Assembly (NCBI RefSeq): GCF_030517065.1
Contig: NZ_CP103950.1
Span: 1,178,001 to 1,242,000 of the forward strand
Direction: 5' to 3'
DNA: 64,000 nucleotides
DNA from: Riemerella columbina
GTDB lineage: Bacteria > Bacteroidota > Bacteroidia > Flavobacteriales > Weeksellaceae
The notes under the pieces are model-generated. The model was not told the DNA's origin, ran no database searches, and saw only the letters and a program-made list of their open reading frames with translations. The position numbers were made by a program, and so were the translations under genes. Below, one piece after another: positions 33,397 to 42,367 of this stretch (positions within the stretch are counted from its first letter, which is position 1; each line of letters starts with the position of its first letter).

Positions 33397-33882
33397 ATGA
33401 GACTATCCAATAAAAAAAGACTGCCGTATTACCAGTTTGTGTTCACCTGCATCAATATTTTATTGTTGTTGGGCGTTATCCTTGTGGTACTCAGGTGGAA
33501 CGGCATTATCATCAACCTTGGGGCGTATAGCATCAATTATTTATTCATCGCCTTGCCGATATTGCTCTATATTGGATTTTATCTAAGAGGTCGCCCTATT
33601 TTTGAATACGATAGCGATGGGGAAGCCTTGAATTTCCGCAACAAAAATTTTATTCCATTTTTAAGAAAAGAAAGTAGAGATGAATTCCCAAAATATAAAC
33701 TCAAATCTTACGAAATCGTTAATGCGAGGCTTTTTAAAAGGTTATACATCAAACTTCAAAGTAAAAAAGGAAACACCACCGTTTTAAAATACGACATCTC
33801 TTATCTTAAAAACAAAGAACTGAGAGATTTAAAATTATCCCTTAACAAAATAGTGAAAAACAATACCGAAATAGCACAATAA
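33397..33882 (+). CDS. Uncharacterised membrane protein between parE and parC
   Basis: This 161-residue protein has two transmembrane helices (about residues 12-34, QFVFTCINILLLLGVILVVL, and 44-62, YLFIALPILLYIGFYL) joined by a short loop, then a basic soluble domain of about 100 residues with beta-strand-like segments (GEALNFRNKN, KYKLKSYEIVNARLF, KLYIKLQS-type, TTVLKYDISYL). The soluble part could be a PH-like or bPH domain, but I do not recognise it firmly. The gene sits with 4-6 bp spacing between the two topoisomerase IV genes, so it must be cotranscribed. A functional link to chromosome decatenation at the membrane is conceivable but untested. Confidence 0.65.
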   Translation: MRLSNKKRLPYYQFVFTCINILLLLGVILVVLRWNGIIINLGAYSINYLFIALPILLYIGFYLRGRPIFEYDSDGEALNFRNKNFIPFLRKESRDEFPKYKLKSYEIVNARLFKRLYIKLQSKKGNTTVLKYDISYLKNKELRDLKLSLNKIVKNNTEIAQ

Positions 33883-33886
33883 TTTC

Positions 33887-36451
33887 ATGATAGAAGAACA
33901 ATTGCCACCAGAAGGAGAGAGCCTAAAAAAAATATCAGGCTTATACAAAGATTGGTTTTTAGACTATGCCTCTTATGTGATTTTAGACCGCGCCATTCCC
34001 TCTATTTTTGATGGATTTAAACCCGTGCAGCGCCGTATTATGCACTCTATGAGAGAGTTAGAAGATGGGCGCTATAACAAGGTGGCGAATATCGTGGGAA
34101 ATACCATGAAATACCACCCGCACGGCGATGCTTCTATCACAGATGCCATGGTGCAGATTGGGCAAAAAGAACTCCTTATAGACACCCAAGGGAATTGGGG
34201 AAATGTCTATACTGGCGACTCTGCGGCGGCGGCAAGATATATAGAAGCCCGCCTAACGCCCTTCGCGTTGGAGGTCGTGTTCAACCCTAAAACCACCCAT
34301 TGGATTAAATCTTATGACGGCAGAAATAACGAGCCCATAGATCTCCCTGTAAAATTCCCGTTGCTTTTGGCACAAGGCGTGGAAGGGATTGGCGTGGGGC
34401 TTTCCACCAAGGTGATGCCGCACAACTTTAATGAGTTGATAGACGCTTCCATAGCTTACCTCAAAGGGAAGAAATTTCAGATTTTCCCAGATTTCATTAC
34501 TGGGGGAATGTTAGATGTAACCAACTATAACGATGGCGAAAGAGGCGGCAGGCTCAGGGCACGCGCACGGATTATCCAAAAGGACAAACACACGCTTTGC
34601 ATTACAGAATTGCCATTCTCAAAGACCACCAGTGACTTGATTGACAGTATCTTAAAGGCAAACGACAAAGGGAAAATCAAAATTAAAAAGATAGAAGACA
34701 ACACTTCTGACGAGGTGGAAATCAACATCCATCTCAACAATGATGTCTCGCCAGATAAGATGATAGATGCCCTCTACGCCTTTACGGATTGTGAAATTTC
34801 TATCTCGCCTAACGCCTGTGTGATTGTGGGCGATAAACCCATGTTCCTCAGCGTTTCCGAAATTCTAAAACAGAACACAGACCACACCGTTTCGCTGCTG
34901 AAGAGGGAGTTGGAAATAGAATTGGGCGAGTTGGAGGACAAGTGGCACTTTGCATCGTTAGAGAAAATTTTTATAGAAAACGAAATCTATCAAGAGATTA
35001 AAGGCAAAGACTCCAAAGAAGCCGTTTATACCGCCATAGATATTGCCCTCCAGCCTTTTACACAAAACCTGATGCGCGCGGTAACCACAGATGATATTAT
35101 CCGCCTGACCGAACTTCCTTTTATGCGAATTTCAAGGTATGATAGGGATAAAGCCTTAGAAAACATCGCAGCGCTGGAAGGGAAAATGGAGCAAGTCAAG
35201 CATCATTTGGCGCATTTGGTGGACTATGCCGTGGATTATTTCCTCAACATTAAAAAGAAATACGGCAAGGGCAGAGAGCGCCGCACGGAACTTCGGGTTT
35301 TTGATACCATAGATGCCACTAAAGTTGCCGTAGCCAACGAGAAATTTTATGTCAATCGCGCTGAAGGCTTCATCGGAACTTCGTTGAAAAAAGATGAATA
35401 TGTCTTTGATTGCTCGGATATTGATGATATCATTACCTTCCGAAAAGATGGTGTGATGCAGGTGACCAAAGTAGAGCCTAAAACCTTTGTGGGCAAAGAT
35501 ATTATCCATGTAGGTGTGTTCAAAAAAGGCGACAAACGCACGGTTTATAATATGATCTACCGCGAGGGCAAAACGGGACCTTATTATATGAAGCGCTTTT
35601 CCGTAACCGCCATCACTAGAAATACAGAGTACCCGCTGGCATCAGATGCAAAGGGCTCCGAGGTGCTTTATTTCTCCGCCAATCCCAACGGCGAGGCAGA
35701 GGTGGTCAGCGTTTTACTAAAGCCTAACGCACGGATTAGAAAGAACAAAATAGAGATAGATTTCTCAGAATTAGCCATCAAAGGGCGAAATTCACGAGGG
35801 AATTTGGTGACCAAATATGCGGTTAAAAAAGTGGATTTAAAGGAAGAAGGCGTTTCCACCTTAGCACCACGCAAAATATGGTTTGATGAAACCATTCGCA
35901 GGCTGAATGCCGATGCCCGAGGCACGCTCTTAGGTAGTTTTAGAGGAGATGATAAAATCCTGACAATCAATACCAAAGGCGAGGCAAGGCTGATGACTTT
36001 TGACCTTCTCAACCGTTTTGATGATGAGTATTTGGTTTTAGAAAAATGGCGACCAGAGCAACCGATTTCTTGCATTTATTACGATGGCGAGAAGGATATT
36101 TATTTCATCAAGCGGTTCTTGTTGGATCACCATACCAATCCGCAATATTTTATGCCGAGCGAGCACCCCAAATCGTTTATAGAGTTTGTGGGCACCCGAG
36201 ATGGCGCCACCGCAGAAATCATCTTTGCGAAGAAAGACAAAGCACCAGAAGTGGTTGATATTGATGATTTTATCGCGGTGAAAGGCATCAAAGCGATGGG
36301 CAATCAGTTTGTAAAAGAAAAAGTAAAAAGCATCAACATCCAGCTGCCAGAACCTGTGGAAGAAGAGGAGGAGGAAGAACCAGAACACACCACCCCCAAC
36401 GCCCCAGAAATCCCAGAAGAAGGCATTATCGGAGATTTGTTTGATGCATAA
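33887..36451 (+). CDS. parC: DNA topoisomerase IV subunit A
   Basis: This 854-residue breakage-reunion subunit has the N-terminal YASYVILDRAIPSIFDGFKP, the MKYHPHGDASITDAM quinolone-pocket helix, and the catalytic tyrosine in AAARYIEARLTPF (Tyr118), followed by tower and coiled-coil regions. A C-terminal DNA-wrapping beta-pinwheel starts around residue 500 with repeated strand motifs. No GyrA box (QRRGGKG type) was seen, fitting ParC. The last about 35 residues are strongly acidic (PVEEEEEEEPEH). The Ala in place of the E. coli ParC Ser80 is normal for many Bacteroidota and should not be read as acquired resistance. Confidence 0.93.
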   Translation: MIEEQLPPEGESLKKISGLYKDWFLDYASYVILDRAIPSIFDGFKPVQRRIMHSMRELEDGRYNKVANIVGNTMKYHPHGDASITDAMVQIGQKELLIDTQGNWGNVYTGDSAAAARYIEARLTPFALEVVFNPKTTHWIKSYDGRNNEPIDLPVKFPLLLAQGVEGIGVGLSTKVMPHNFNELIDASIAYLKGKKFQIFPDFITGGMLDVTNYNDGERGGRLRARARIIQKDKHTLCITELPFSKTTSDLIDSILKANDKGKIKIKKIEDNTSDEVEINIHLNNDVSPDKMIDALYAFTDCEISISPNACVIVGDKPMFLSVSEILKQNTDHTVSLLKRELEIELGELEDKWHFASLEKIFIENEIYQEIKGKDSKEAVYTAIDIALQPFTQNLMRAVTTDDIIRLTELPFMRISRYDRDKALENIAALEGKMEQVKHHLAHLVDYAVDYFLNIKKKYGKGRERRTELRVFDTIDATKVAVANEKFYVNRAEGFIGTSLKKDEYVFDCSDIDDIITFRKDGVMQVTKVEPKTFVGKDIIHVGVFKKGDKRTVYNMIYREGKTGPYYMKRFSVTAITRNTEYPLASDAKGSEVLYFSANPNGEAEVVSVLLKPNARIRKNKIEIDFSELAIKGRNSRGNLVTKYAVKKVDLKEEGVSTLAPRKIWFDETIRRLNADARGTLLGSFRGDDKILTINTKGEARLMTFDLLNRFDDEYLVLEKWRPEQPISCIYYDGEKDIYFIKRFLLDHHTNPQYFMPSEHPKSFIEFVGTRDGATAEIIFAKKDKAPEVVDIDDFIAVKGIKAMGNQFVKEKVKSINIQLPEPVEEEEEEEPEHTTPNAPEIPEEGIIGDLFDA

Positions 36452-36457
36452 ATTAAA

Positions 36458-37102
36458 GTGATGAGTGGTATAGTTTTAATATTTATGGCGGCTACCGTTT
36501 TGTTTTCTTACCAAGGATTTCGGGATATGTCGTTTTTTAGGAAAAATCAATTCAATGTAGCTGCCATTTTGCAACAAAACGAGTATTGGCGGTTGCTGAC
36601 CTCTGGATTTTTGCATGCTGATGGGATGCATTTGTTCTTTAATATGCTCTCGCTGTACTTTTTTCAAGGGATTGTGGTCAGCATTTTTGGGAATGTAGGG
36701 TTTGTGATTCTTTATTTAGGATCATTATTGTTGGGTAATCTGTTCAGTCTTTACATTTATCAAAAGCAGCCGTGGTACTCTGCAATAGGCGCTTCTGGGG
36801 CGGTTTCTGGGGTTATTTTTGCCTCTATCGCTTTGGCGCCTAATGATATAGAGGTTAATTTCTTACCAGGCTGGATGTTTGGAACGCTCTATTTTGCGTA
36901 TTCGGTGTATATGATGCTGAACCCTAAACCTTGGGACAATTTGGGACACTCGGCGCATTTGGGTGGTGCCGCATTTGGCTTGACTTATGTGCTGGTGCTG
37001 TATCCAGAAGCCGTTTTTCAGAATAGCCTTTATTTGGGAATTATGGCGTTGCCGTTGTTGTATTTGGCGTATCAGATTTTTATAGGCAAGCGCATTAAAT
37101 AA
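36458..37102 (+). CDS. Rhomboid family intramembrane serine protease
   Basis: This 214-residue polytopic membrane protein has six to seven helices. The catalytic serine is in SAIGASGAVSGVIF (Ser113) and the catalytic histidine in HSAHLGGAAFG (His167, with His164 nearby). The LTSGFLHADGMHLFFNML segment carries the conserved His/Asn of the oxyanion region. Rhomboids cut transmembrane substrates within the bilayer; the substrate here is unknown. It is the last gene of the parE-parC operon (6 bp gap) and convergent with prmC. Confidence 0.92.
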   Translation: MMSGIVLIFMAATVLFSYQGFRDMSFFRKNQFNVAAILQQNEYWRLLTSGFLHADGMHLFFNMLSLYFFQGIVVSIFGNVGFVILYLGSLLLGNLFSLYIYQKQPWYSAIGASGAVSGVIFASIALAPNDIEVNFLPGWMFGTLYFAYSVYMMLNPKPWDNLGHSAHLGGAAFGLTYVLVLYPEAVFQNSLYLGIMALPLLYLAYQIFIGKRIK

Positions 37103-37107
37103 AGCGT

Positions 37108-37959
37108 TTATGCTTTCTCAGCGATAATAAAACGGTCGTTGCCAGAAAGGTCTTTAATGAGTTGATGATTTGCAAAATCTTGAAATAACGCCAAAGTTTC
37201 CGCACCCCATTTTTGATTGATTTCAAGGAAAACCAATCCCTTAGAACTGAGGTGTTTTTGGGCATCTTGGGCTATTTTTCGGTAGAACACTAAGGCATCA
37301 GAGGTCGGGGAGAAGAGCGCAATATTGGGCTCAAATTGAATGACCGTATTGTGGAGGTTGAGTGCTTCTTCTTGCCCGATATAAGGCGGATTAGAGATGA
37401 TAACATCATAAAAACTTTCTAACGGATATTGGAGGTAATCACAACGAATAAGCTGAATATCCACTTGATGAAATTCGGCATTTCTTTGCGCTACAGCTTG
37501 GGCTTCCTCGGAAATATCAAGACTCTGCACCACCGCATTGGGGAAGTTTTTTTTCAAAATAATAGGAATGATGCCCGAGCCCGTGCCAATATCTAAAATC
37601 TTAAGCGGTGCCTGCGTATCTCTCTTTTCCTTGATGGTTTTAATGGCGATTTCTAAAAGTTCTTCCGTTTCTGGGCGTGGGATCAGCACGGCTTCATTCA
37701 CAAAAAACGAAGTGCCAAAAAACTCGGCTTTGCCCAAAATCTGTTGGTAAGGTTGTCCTGCTTTGAGCTGAGAAATAATGGTTTTGAACTGAGAAATCGC
37801 CTCGTTAGAGCAAGGTTCCGCAGCGTGAATTTTAAGCGCTACAGCGGAATATCCCAACATAGCTTCGCCGAAAGTTTGCCATAAAATACGGCGCTCTGCA
37901 GCGGTATAATGTGCCGCAAGTTCTTCTTGAAATAATTGCTCTACCTCCTTTACAATCAT
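37108..37959 (-). CDS. prmC: Peptide chain release factor N(5)-glutamine methyltransferase
   Basis: PrmC (HemK) methylates the glutamine of the GGQ motif in release factors RF1 and RF2. This 283-residue protein has an N-terminal helical domain, the SAM motif KILDIGTGSGIIPIIL, VQSLDISEEAQAVAQ, and the catalytic NPPY in DVIISNPPYIG. PRPETEELLE precedes motif I as in other PrmC proteins. Its start overlaps the end of yaaA by 4 bp (ATGA-type coupling), so they form an operon. Confidence 0.94.
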   Translation of the reverse strand: MIVKEVEQLFQEELAAHYTAAERRILWQTFGEAMLGYSAVALKIHAAEPCSNEAISQFKTIISQLKAGQPYQQILGKAEFFGTSFFVNEAVLIPRPETEELLEIAIKTIKEKRDTQAPLKILDIGTGSGIIPIILKKNFPNAVVQSLDISEEAQAVAQRNAEFHQVDIQLIRCDYLQYPLESFYDVIISNPPYIGQEEALNLHNTVIQFEPNIALFSPTSDALVFYRKIAQDAQKHLSSKGLVFLEINQKWGAETLALFQDFANHQLIKDLSGNDRFIIAEKA

Positions 37960-38726
37960 TGACTTAGTCTTGTGAAAACCAAAGTTTCATCGCTGGATTT
38001 TTCATCGTCGATCAGGTAGCCTTCATAATTAAACGCCTTAACATCTTCCAAAGTTTTCGCCTGATGTTCTGCACAGTAGCGGATGACAAGCCCACGCGCG
38101 TGTTTGGTGTATACCACAATGGTTTTAGGTTGTCCATTTTTGATGTCGTAGAATTTAAAATCAATCACTTTGGCGTTCAACTTTTTGCGGTCTACGGCTT
38201 TAAAATATTCTTGACTTGCCAAATTCAGAATAATATCGCCTTCTTGGGTCTCTTGATTGAGGGCTTTTGTGATTTTTTCTCGCCAAAAAGCATAGAGGTT
38301 TTTATATTTTTCAAACTGAAACGGGCGCCCCATTTCTAAGCGGTAGAGCATAATTTCATCAGAAGGTTTGAGCAAGCCATAGAGCCCAGAGAGCATTCTG
38401 TAATGCTTTTGCAAATACTCAACAGCCGATGGCGGTAGCGTGGGGGCATCCAGTCCGCGATAAACCTCTCCCGTAAAGGCAAAGAGCGCATTGGTGGACT
38501 CTTCTGGCGTGGGGTGGGCAGTCCAATTTTGGTTGCGCTCCCAGTTTTCATCGGCTAATTTGGTAGAAATTTCCATCAAGTCCGCCAAAAACTGCGGCGA
38601 CTTTTTTTTGAGGTGAGATTGTATTTTTTCAGCTTCTTTGATGAACTGTGGCGTTGTGGCTTTAAGTTGGGTAGAATGGAAATCTACACGCATCAGCTTG
38701 GCAGGAGAAGATAATATTTTCAGCAT
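37956..38726 (-). CDS. yaaA: YaaA/DUF328 family peroxide stress protein
   Basis: This 256-residue protein has the DUF328 hallmarks: MLKILSSPAKLMRV at the N-terminus, LYGLLKPSDEIMLYRLEMG in the middle, INLASQEYFKAV-type (here ILNLASQEYFKAVDRKKL), VIDFKFYDIKNGQPKTIVVYTKHARGLVIRY near the C-terminus. In E. coli YaaA limits free iron and DNA damage under peroxide stress and binds DNA. Length matches. It is coupled with prmC by a 4-bp overlap. Confidence 0.92.
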   Translation of the reverse strand: MLKILSSPAKLMRVDFHSTQLKATTPQFIKEAEKIQSHLKKKSPQFLADLMEISTKLADENWERNQNWTAHPTPEESTNALFAFTGEVYRGLDAPTLPPSAVEYLQKHYRMLSGLYGLLKPSDEIMLYRLEMGRPFQFEKYKNLYAFWREKITKALNQETQEGDIILNLASQEYFKAVDRKKLNAKVIDFKFYDIKNGQPKTIVVYTKHARGLVIRYCAEHQAKTLEDVKAFNYEGYLIDDEKSSDETLVFTRLSQ

Positions 38727-38745
38727 ATTAAATTTGTTTTTGAGG

Positions 38746-39357
38746 TTAAATTTCGCCTTTACCTTGTCTTATAATTTCTGGCGTTCCAGAGGTCAGATCT
38801 ACAATGGTAGAAGCGATATTATCGCCATAACCAGAATCTATCACGAGGTCTACAGCGTGGTCGTATTTCTCTGCAATCAGCTCTGGATCAGTGGAATATT
38901 CTAATATTTCATCTTCATCTTTAATGGAAGTGGAGGCGATGGGATGCCCCAAATGCTCTACAATCAGCTGAGGGATAGTATGGTCAGGCACGCGAATACC
39001 CACGGTTTTATGCCCTTTATAAGCGAGGGGTAGATTTTTACTGGCTTCCAAGATAAAGGTGAAAGGCCCAGGGATATGGCTTTTGAGAAATCTAAAAATG
39101 CTGTTGTCTATCGGTCTTGTAAAATCCGAAAGATGGCTCAGGTTATGGCAGATGATAGAAAAACGGGCTTTCTCTAACTTCATTTTTTTGAGAGCAGCCA
39201 GCTTTTCCATTGCTTTGAGGTTGTTAATATCACAGCCCAAAGCATAAACCGTATCCGAAGGATAGATGATCAAACCGCCTTTTTTCAGCGTAGCCACCAC
39301 CTCTTGAATAGCCTTTTCTTGAGGGTGGTCAGGGTAGATTTTTAGGATTTTAGCCAT
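38746..39357 (-). CDS. L-threonylcarbamoyladenylate synthase (Sua5/YciO/YrdC)
   Basis: This 203-residue protein with a single YrdC domain makes threonylcarbamoyl-AMP, the donor for t6A37 in tRNA. Motifs are LKKGGLIIYPSDTVYALGCDI (the KxR/SxN ATP-threonine pocket region), FSIICHNLSHLSDF, SHIPGPFTFILEA, and VGIRVPDHTIP followed by HPIASTSIK. No Sua5 C-terminal domain is attached. It could be the YciO-type paralogue instead of the essential TsaC, so I leave the symbol empty. It is encoded just upstream of yaaA on the same strand (19 bp). Confidence 0.88.
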   Translation of the reverse strand: MAKILKIYPDHPQEKAIQEVVATLKKGGLIIYPSDTVYALGCDINNLKAMEKLAALKKMKLEKARFSIICHNLSHLSDFTRPIDNSIFRFLKSHIPGPFTFILEASKNLPLAYKGHKTVGIRVPDHTIPQLIVEHLGHPIASTSIKDEDEILEYSTDPELIAEKYDHAVDLVIDSGYGDNIASTIVDLTSGTPEIIRQGKGEI

Positions 39358-39410
39358 AAAATGATGGGATTATTCTGCAAAAGTAAAGAAAAAATATAAG
39401 AGATGCTATT

Positions 39411-40082
39411 TTATTGTAGTTTGCTGCGCTTCATCCCTTGTTGCCATTTTAGGAAGCCGATGGTGGCTAATACGGTGAAAATAGCATATTGTATAGAAGT
39501 GATGGCGAGCCCTTTATAAAGGTACATAGGAACGCTAATTAAATCGCCGATGATCCAAAACAGCCAATTTTCCACTTTTTGTTTTGCCATAAGCCACATC
39601 CCGACTAAGAAAATGGCAGTGGTGATAATGTCAACATAGTTCGTCCAATCCAAATGATACCAACCTAAACTAACGCCATCCATAGAAAAATGATGGTCTA
39701 TATAGGGTTTAAAGTAATATATAATTCCTACTAAAACAAGGCTTAAAATAAATAATCCTAAACAAAACTGCCATTCCTTTTTTGTGGTATAAGAGGGCTG
39801 GATGTGGATATGATCAGTGGTGTTTTTAGACCATAGTGCCCAGCCATAAATGCTCATCACAGTGTAATAAAAGTTAATCATCATATCGCCAAGGAGCCCA
39901 GCATTAAAGAGTAAATAGACATAAATAACCGTGCTGATAATGCCTGTGGGATAAACCCATATGTTTTTTTTAGTAGAAAAATAAACACTCAGCAATCCGA
40001 AAATACTGCCTATGCTCTCCAAAGCGATTTGTAGAGAAGAGTAGCCCTCGTAGGGGGTTAGGAAAAAATCGTAGAAATTCAT
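39411..40082 (-). CDS. pnuC: PnuC-type nicotinamide riboside transporter
   Basis: This 223-residue inner-membrane protein has seven to eight helices, with the PnuC pattern LQIALESIGSIFGLLSVYFSTKKNIWVYP, IYVYLLFNAGLLGDMMIN, SIYGWALW (the YGW substrate-box tryptophan) and WLFWIIGDLISVPMYLYKG. The QxxE/WxxW set favours nicotinamide riboside, although PnuT-type thiamine transporters are close relatives and no TPP riboswitch was found upstream. Transport is by facilitated diffusion in studied members. Confidence 0.88.
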   Translation of the reverse strand: MNFYDFFLTPYEGYSSLQIALESIGSIFGLLSVYFSTKKNIWVYPTGIISTVIYVYLLFNAGLLGDMMINFYYTVMSIYGWALWSKNTTDHIHIQPSYTTKKEWQFCLGLFILSLVLVGIIYYFKPYIDHHFSMDGVSLGWYHLDWTNYVDIITTAIFLVGMWLMAKQKVENWLFWIIGDLISVPMYLYKGLAITSIQYAIFTVLATIGFLKWQQGMKRSKLQ

Positions 40083-40290
40083 GAGGTCAAATATAAATAA
40101 AAAATATGAAGTGCTAAAAACCCTATTTTGCAGATGTGATATTGATAAAATAAATTTAAAATATTATTGATTTAATAATTATTTTATCTAATGAAAATCA
40201 TCCAAATGCAGAAAAAAGCCGAGAGATGGTGTCAATATTTCAAAAAATTATTTTATTTTCGTAAAATCAATTTATAAAGAGAGAGAAATT

Positions 40291-41793
40291 ATGTCAAGCA
40301 TTTGGAAGAAAAAACCGTTGGCTGCCTATGAGGCGGATATGAAAAAAAGTGAACTCAAGCGTGTTTTAGGAAAATGGAGCCTTACCGCTATTGGTATCGG
40401 CGCCATTATTGGAGGCGGTATTTTCGTCCTCACGGGGACTGGAGCGTATTATCATGCGGGTCCAGCCTTGGCATTGTCCTTTGTAGTGGCTGGTATAGCG
40501 TGTATTTTTGCAGCGCTGTGCTATGCTGAATTTGCCTCGCTACTGCCTGTGGAAGGCTCTGCGTATGCGTATGCCTATGGTACGGTGGGGGAGATTTTCG
40601 CTTGGCTTATCGGCTGGGGGCTGGTGCTGGAGTATGCAATGGGCTCTATGACCGTGGCGGTTTCGTGGTCTGGGTATTTTAATAAACTCCTCAAAATGAT
40701 GGGCGTAGAAATTCCGTATTATTTAACGAACGATATTGCTTCTGCACGAGATTACGCCCTCAACCAGGGTTTGGAGGTGCCCTCTTTTGCGTTTAACTTA
40801 CCTGCGTTTTGCATCGTTCTTTTGGTGACGGCATTGTTGGTGAGAGGTACTAAGGAAGCGGCTGGTGCTAATAATTTCATTGTTTTGCTTAAAACTTCGG
40901 TGGTTATTTTTGTGATTATCGTGGGGACATTTTACATCAATATGGACAACCTAACGCCTTTTATTCCAGAGGAAACCATGATTAAACAATCCAACGGCAG
41001 TATGGGGCCCGCCTATGGTATTCAAGGCATTATTGCGGGGGCTTCGGCGGTATTTTTTGCATATATCGGGTTTGATGCCGTTTCTACGCAGGCGGCGGAG
41101 GCTAAAAATCCTAAAAAAGATATTCCTTTTGCCATTATCGCCTCTCTGTTGGTGTGTACATTATTGTATATTCTGATGTCTTTGGTTCTTACAGGAATGA
41201 TGAATTATAAAGACTTTGGCTCTGTTCCAGATGCATTGACAGCACCTGTGGCTATTGCGTTTGAGAAGGCAACAGGGATGAACTGGGCCGTAATTCTCAT
41301 CACCGTTTCTGCTACGATAGGTTTAATTTCTGTGCTGATGGTGCTGATGTTAGGACAAACCCGAATTTTCTTAGGTATGGCGAAAGATGGGCTTCTGCCT
41401 AAAATATTTAAAGATATCCACCCTGTGAGAAAAACTCCGTATAAAAACACACTGCTTTTAGGCGTTGTGGTGGCTCTGGTAGCGGCTTCTACACCGATTA
41501 GTACTTTGGTGCATATGACCAGTTTCGGAACTTTGTTTGCCTTTACGATGGTATGTTTTGCGGTTTGGTTGCTCAGGGTAAAACGCCCAGATTTAAAGCG
41601 TGATTTTAGAACGCCAGCCTTGCCACTCATTGCCTTGTTGGGGATCATCACGAACCTTTATTTGATATTTAATTTGGAAACTTCGGCTATTTATATGGCG
41701 ATAGGATGGCTCACTTTCGGGATTTTGGTTTATTTTCTCTATGGTAAGAAAAACTCGGTGCTGAACAAAGGTGGCTACGATGAATATCAATAA
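40291..41793 (+). CDS. APC superfamily amino acid permease (CAT type)
   Basis: This 500-residue transporter has 12 to 13 transmembrane helices. The first carries the APC fingerprint GIGAIIGGGIFVLTGTGAY. ALSFVVAGIACIFAALCYAEFASLLPVEGSAYAYAY-type helices 2-3 follow, then FFAYIGFDAVSTQAAEAKNPKKDIP, typical of cationic amino acid transporter relatives (bacterial YfnA/CAT group). Substrate cannot be deduced. Upstream 208 bp are AT-rich with no clear promoter spacing. It is a single gene. Confidence 0.88.
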   Translation: MSSIWKKKPLAAYEADMKKSELKRVLGKWSLTAIGIGAIIGGGIFVLTGTGAYYHAGPALALSFVVAGIACIFAALCYAEFASLLPVEGSAYAYAYGTVGEIFAWLIGWGLVLEYAMGSMTVAVSWSGYFNKLLKMMGVEIPYYLTNDIASARDYALNQGLEVPSFAFNLPAFCIVLLVTALLVRGTKEAAGANNFIVLLKTSVVIFVIIVGTFYINMDNLTPFIPEETMIKQSNGSMGPAYGIQGIIAGASAVFFAYIGFDAVSTQAAEAKNPKKDIPFAIIASLLVCTLLYILMSLVLTGMMNYKDFGSVPDALTAPVAIAFEKATGMNWAVILITVSATIGLISVLMVLMLGQTRIFLGMAKDGLLPKIFKDIHPVRKTPYKNTLLLGVVVALVAASTPISTLVHMTSFGTLFAFTMVCFAVWLLRVKRPDLKRDFRTPALPLIALLGIITNLYLIFNLETSAIYMAIGWLTFGILVYFLYGKKNSVLNKGGYDEYQ

Positions 41794-41931
41794 AATATAG
41801 AAAAATCTGTTTTTATTTCGGCTTTGCATCATTATTTTAAGGTTAAATTTGAGATGAGATGCTAAGCCGAAATTTTTAATCATAAGGGAGGGTAAAATTT
41901 GAATGATATAGGATAGATAGCAGTAAAAATT

Positions 41932-42360
41932 ATGTTTAGTAAGCAAGAATCAGCAAGGATTAAAACGGAATTTTGGACAGCTTTTGGGAAATCGTTCCCG
42001 AGAAAATGGCTGTTGTATAACACTAAAATTAAAGATTTTGCCTTCAAATTCTCCGCAGAACGCAAGCGGGCAGAGGTCAGCTTAGATATAGCGATGAAGG
42101 AAGAAGCGCTTCGGTTGGCATATTTTGAGAAAATGCAAGCATTGGAAAGCATTTTAGAAGAGGCGTTAGGCGAGGTGTCTTGGGAGGCTTTTTATACTTT
42201 GGAAAATGGCAAAACCATCAGTCGCATTTGGGTCACCTTAGAGGATGTTAGCATTTATAACAAAGCGACTTGGTCAAGCATTTTTGAGTTTTTTGTGGAC
42301 AAAATGTCAAAATTTGAAGCTATTTTTTACGAATACGAAGATTTTATAAAAGCGATTTAA
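41932..42360 (+). CDS. DUF4268 domain protein
   Basis: This 142-residue hydrophilic protein matches the stand-alone DUF4268 proteins of Bacteroidota: FSKQESARIKTEFWTAFGKSFP at the N-terminus, then KDFAFKFSAERKRAEVSLDI, and the W-rich second half (VSWEAFYTL, SRIWVTLED, FFVDKMSKFEAIF). In larger proteins this domain follows endonuclease-like domains; alone its function is unknown. No catalytic residues are obvious. It ends 8 bp before the convergent LptF/G gene. Confidence 0.8.
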   Translation: MFSKQESARIKTEFWTAFGKSFPRKWLLYNTKIKDFAFKFSAERKRAEVSLDIAMKEEALRLAYFEKMQALESILEEALGEVSWEAFYTLENGKTISRIWVTLEDVSIYNKATWSSIFEFFVDKMSKFEAIFYEYEDFIKAI

Positions 42361-42367
42361 AGGGCGT

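Noticed and set aside
34100-34160. Quinolone-resistance substitution in ParC (Ala where E. coli has Ser80)
   Set aside because: Alanine here is, to my knowledge, common in Bacteroidota ParC, so it is not evidence of acquired resistance.
40083-40290. TPP or other riboswitch near pnuC and the permease
   Set aside because: No CTGAGA or other conserved riboswitch core was found; AT-rich only.
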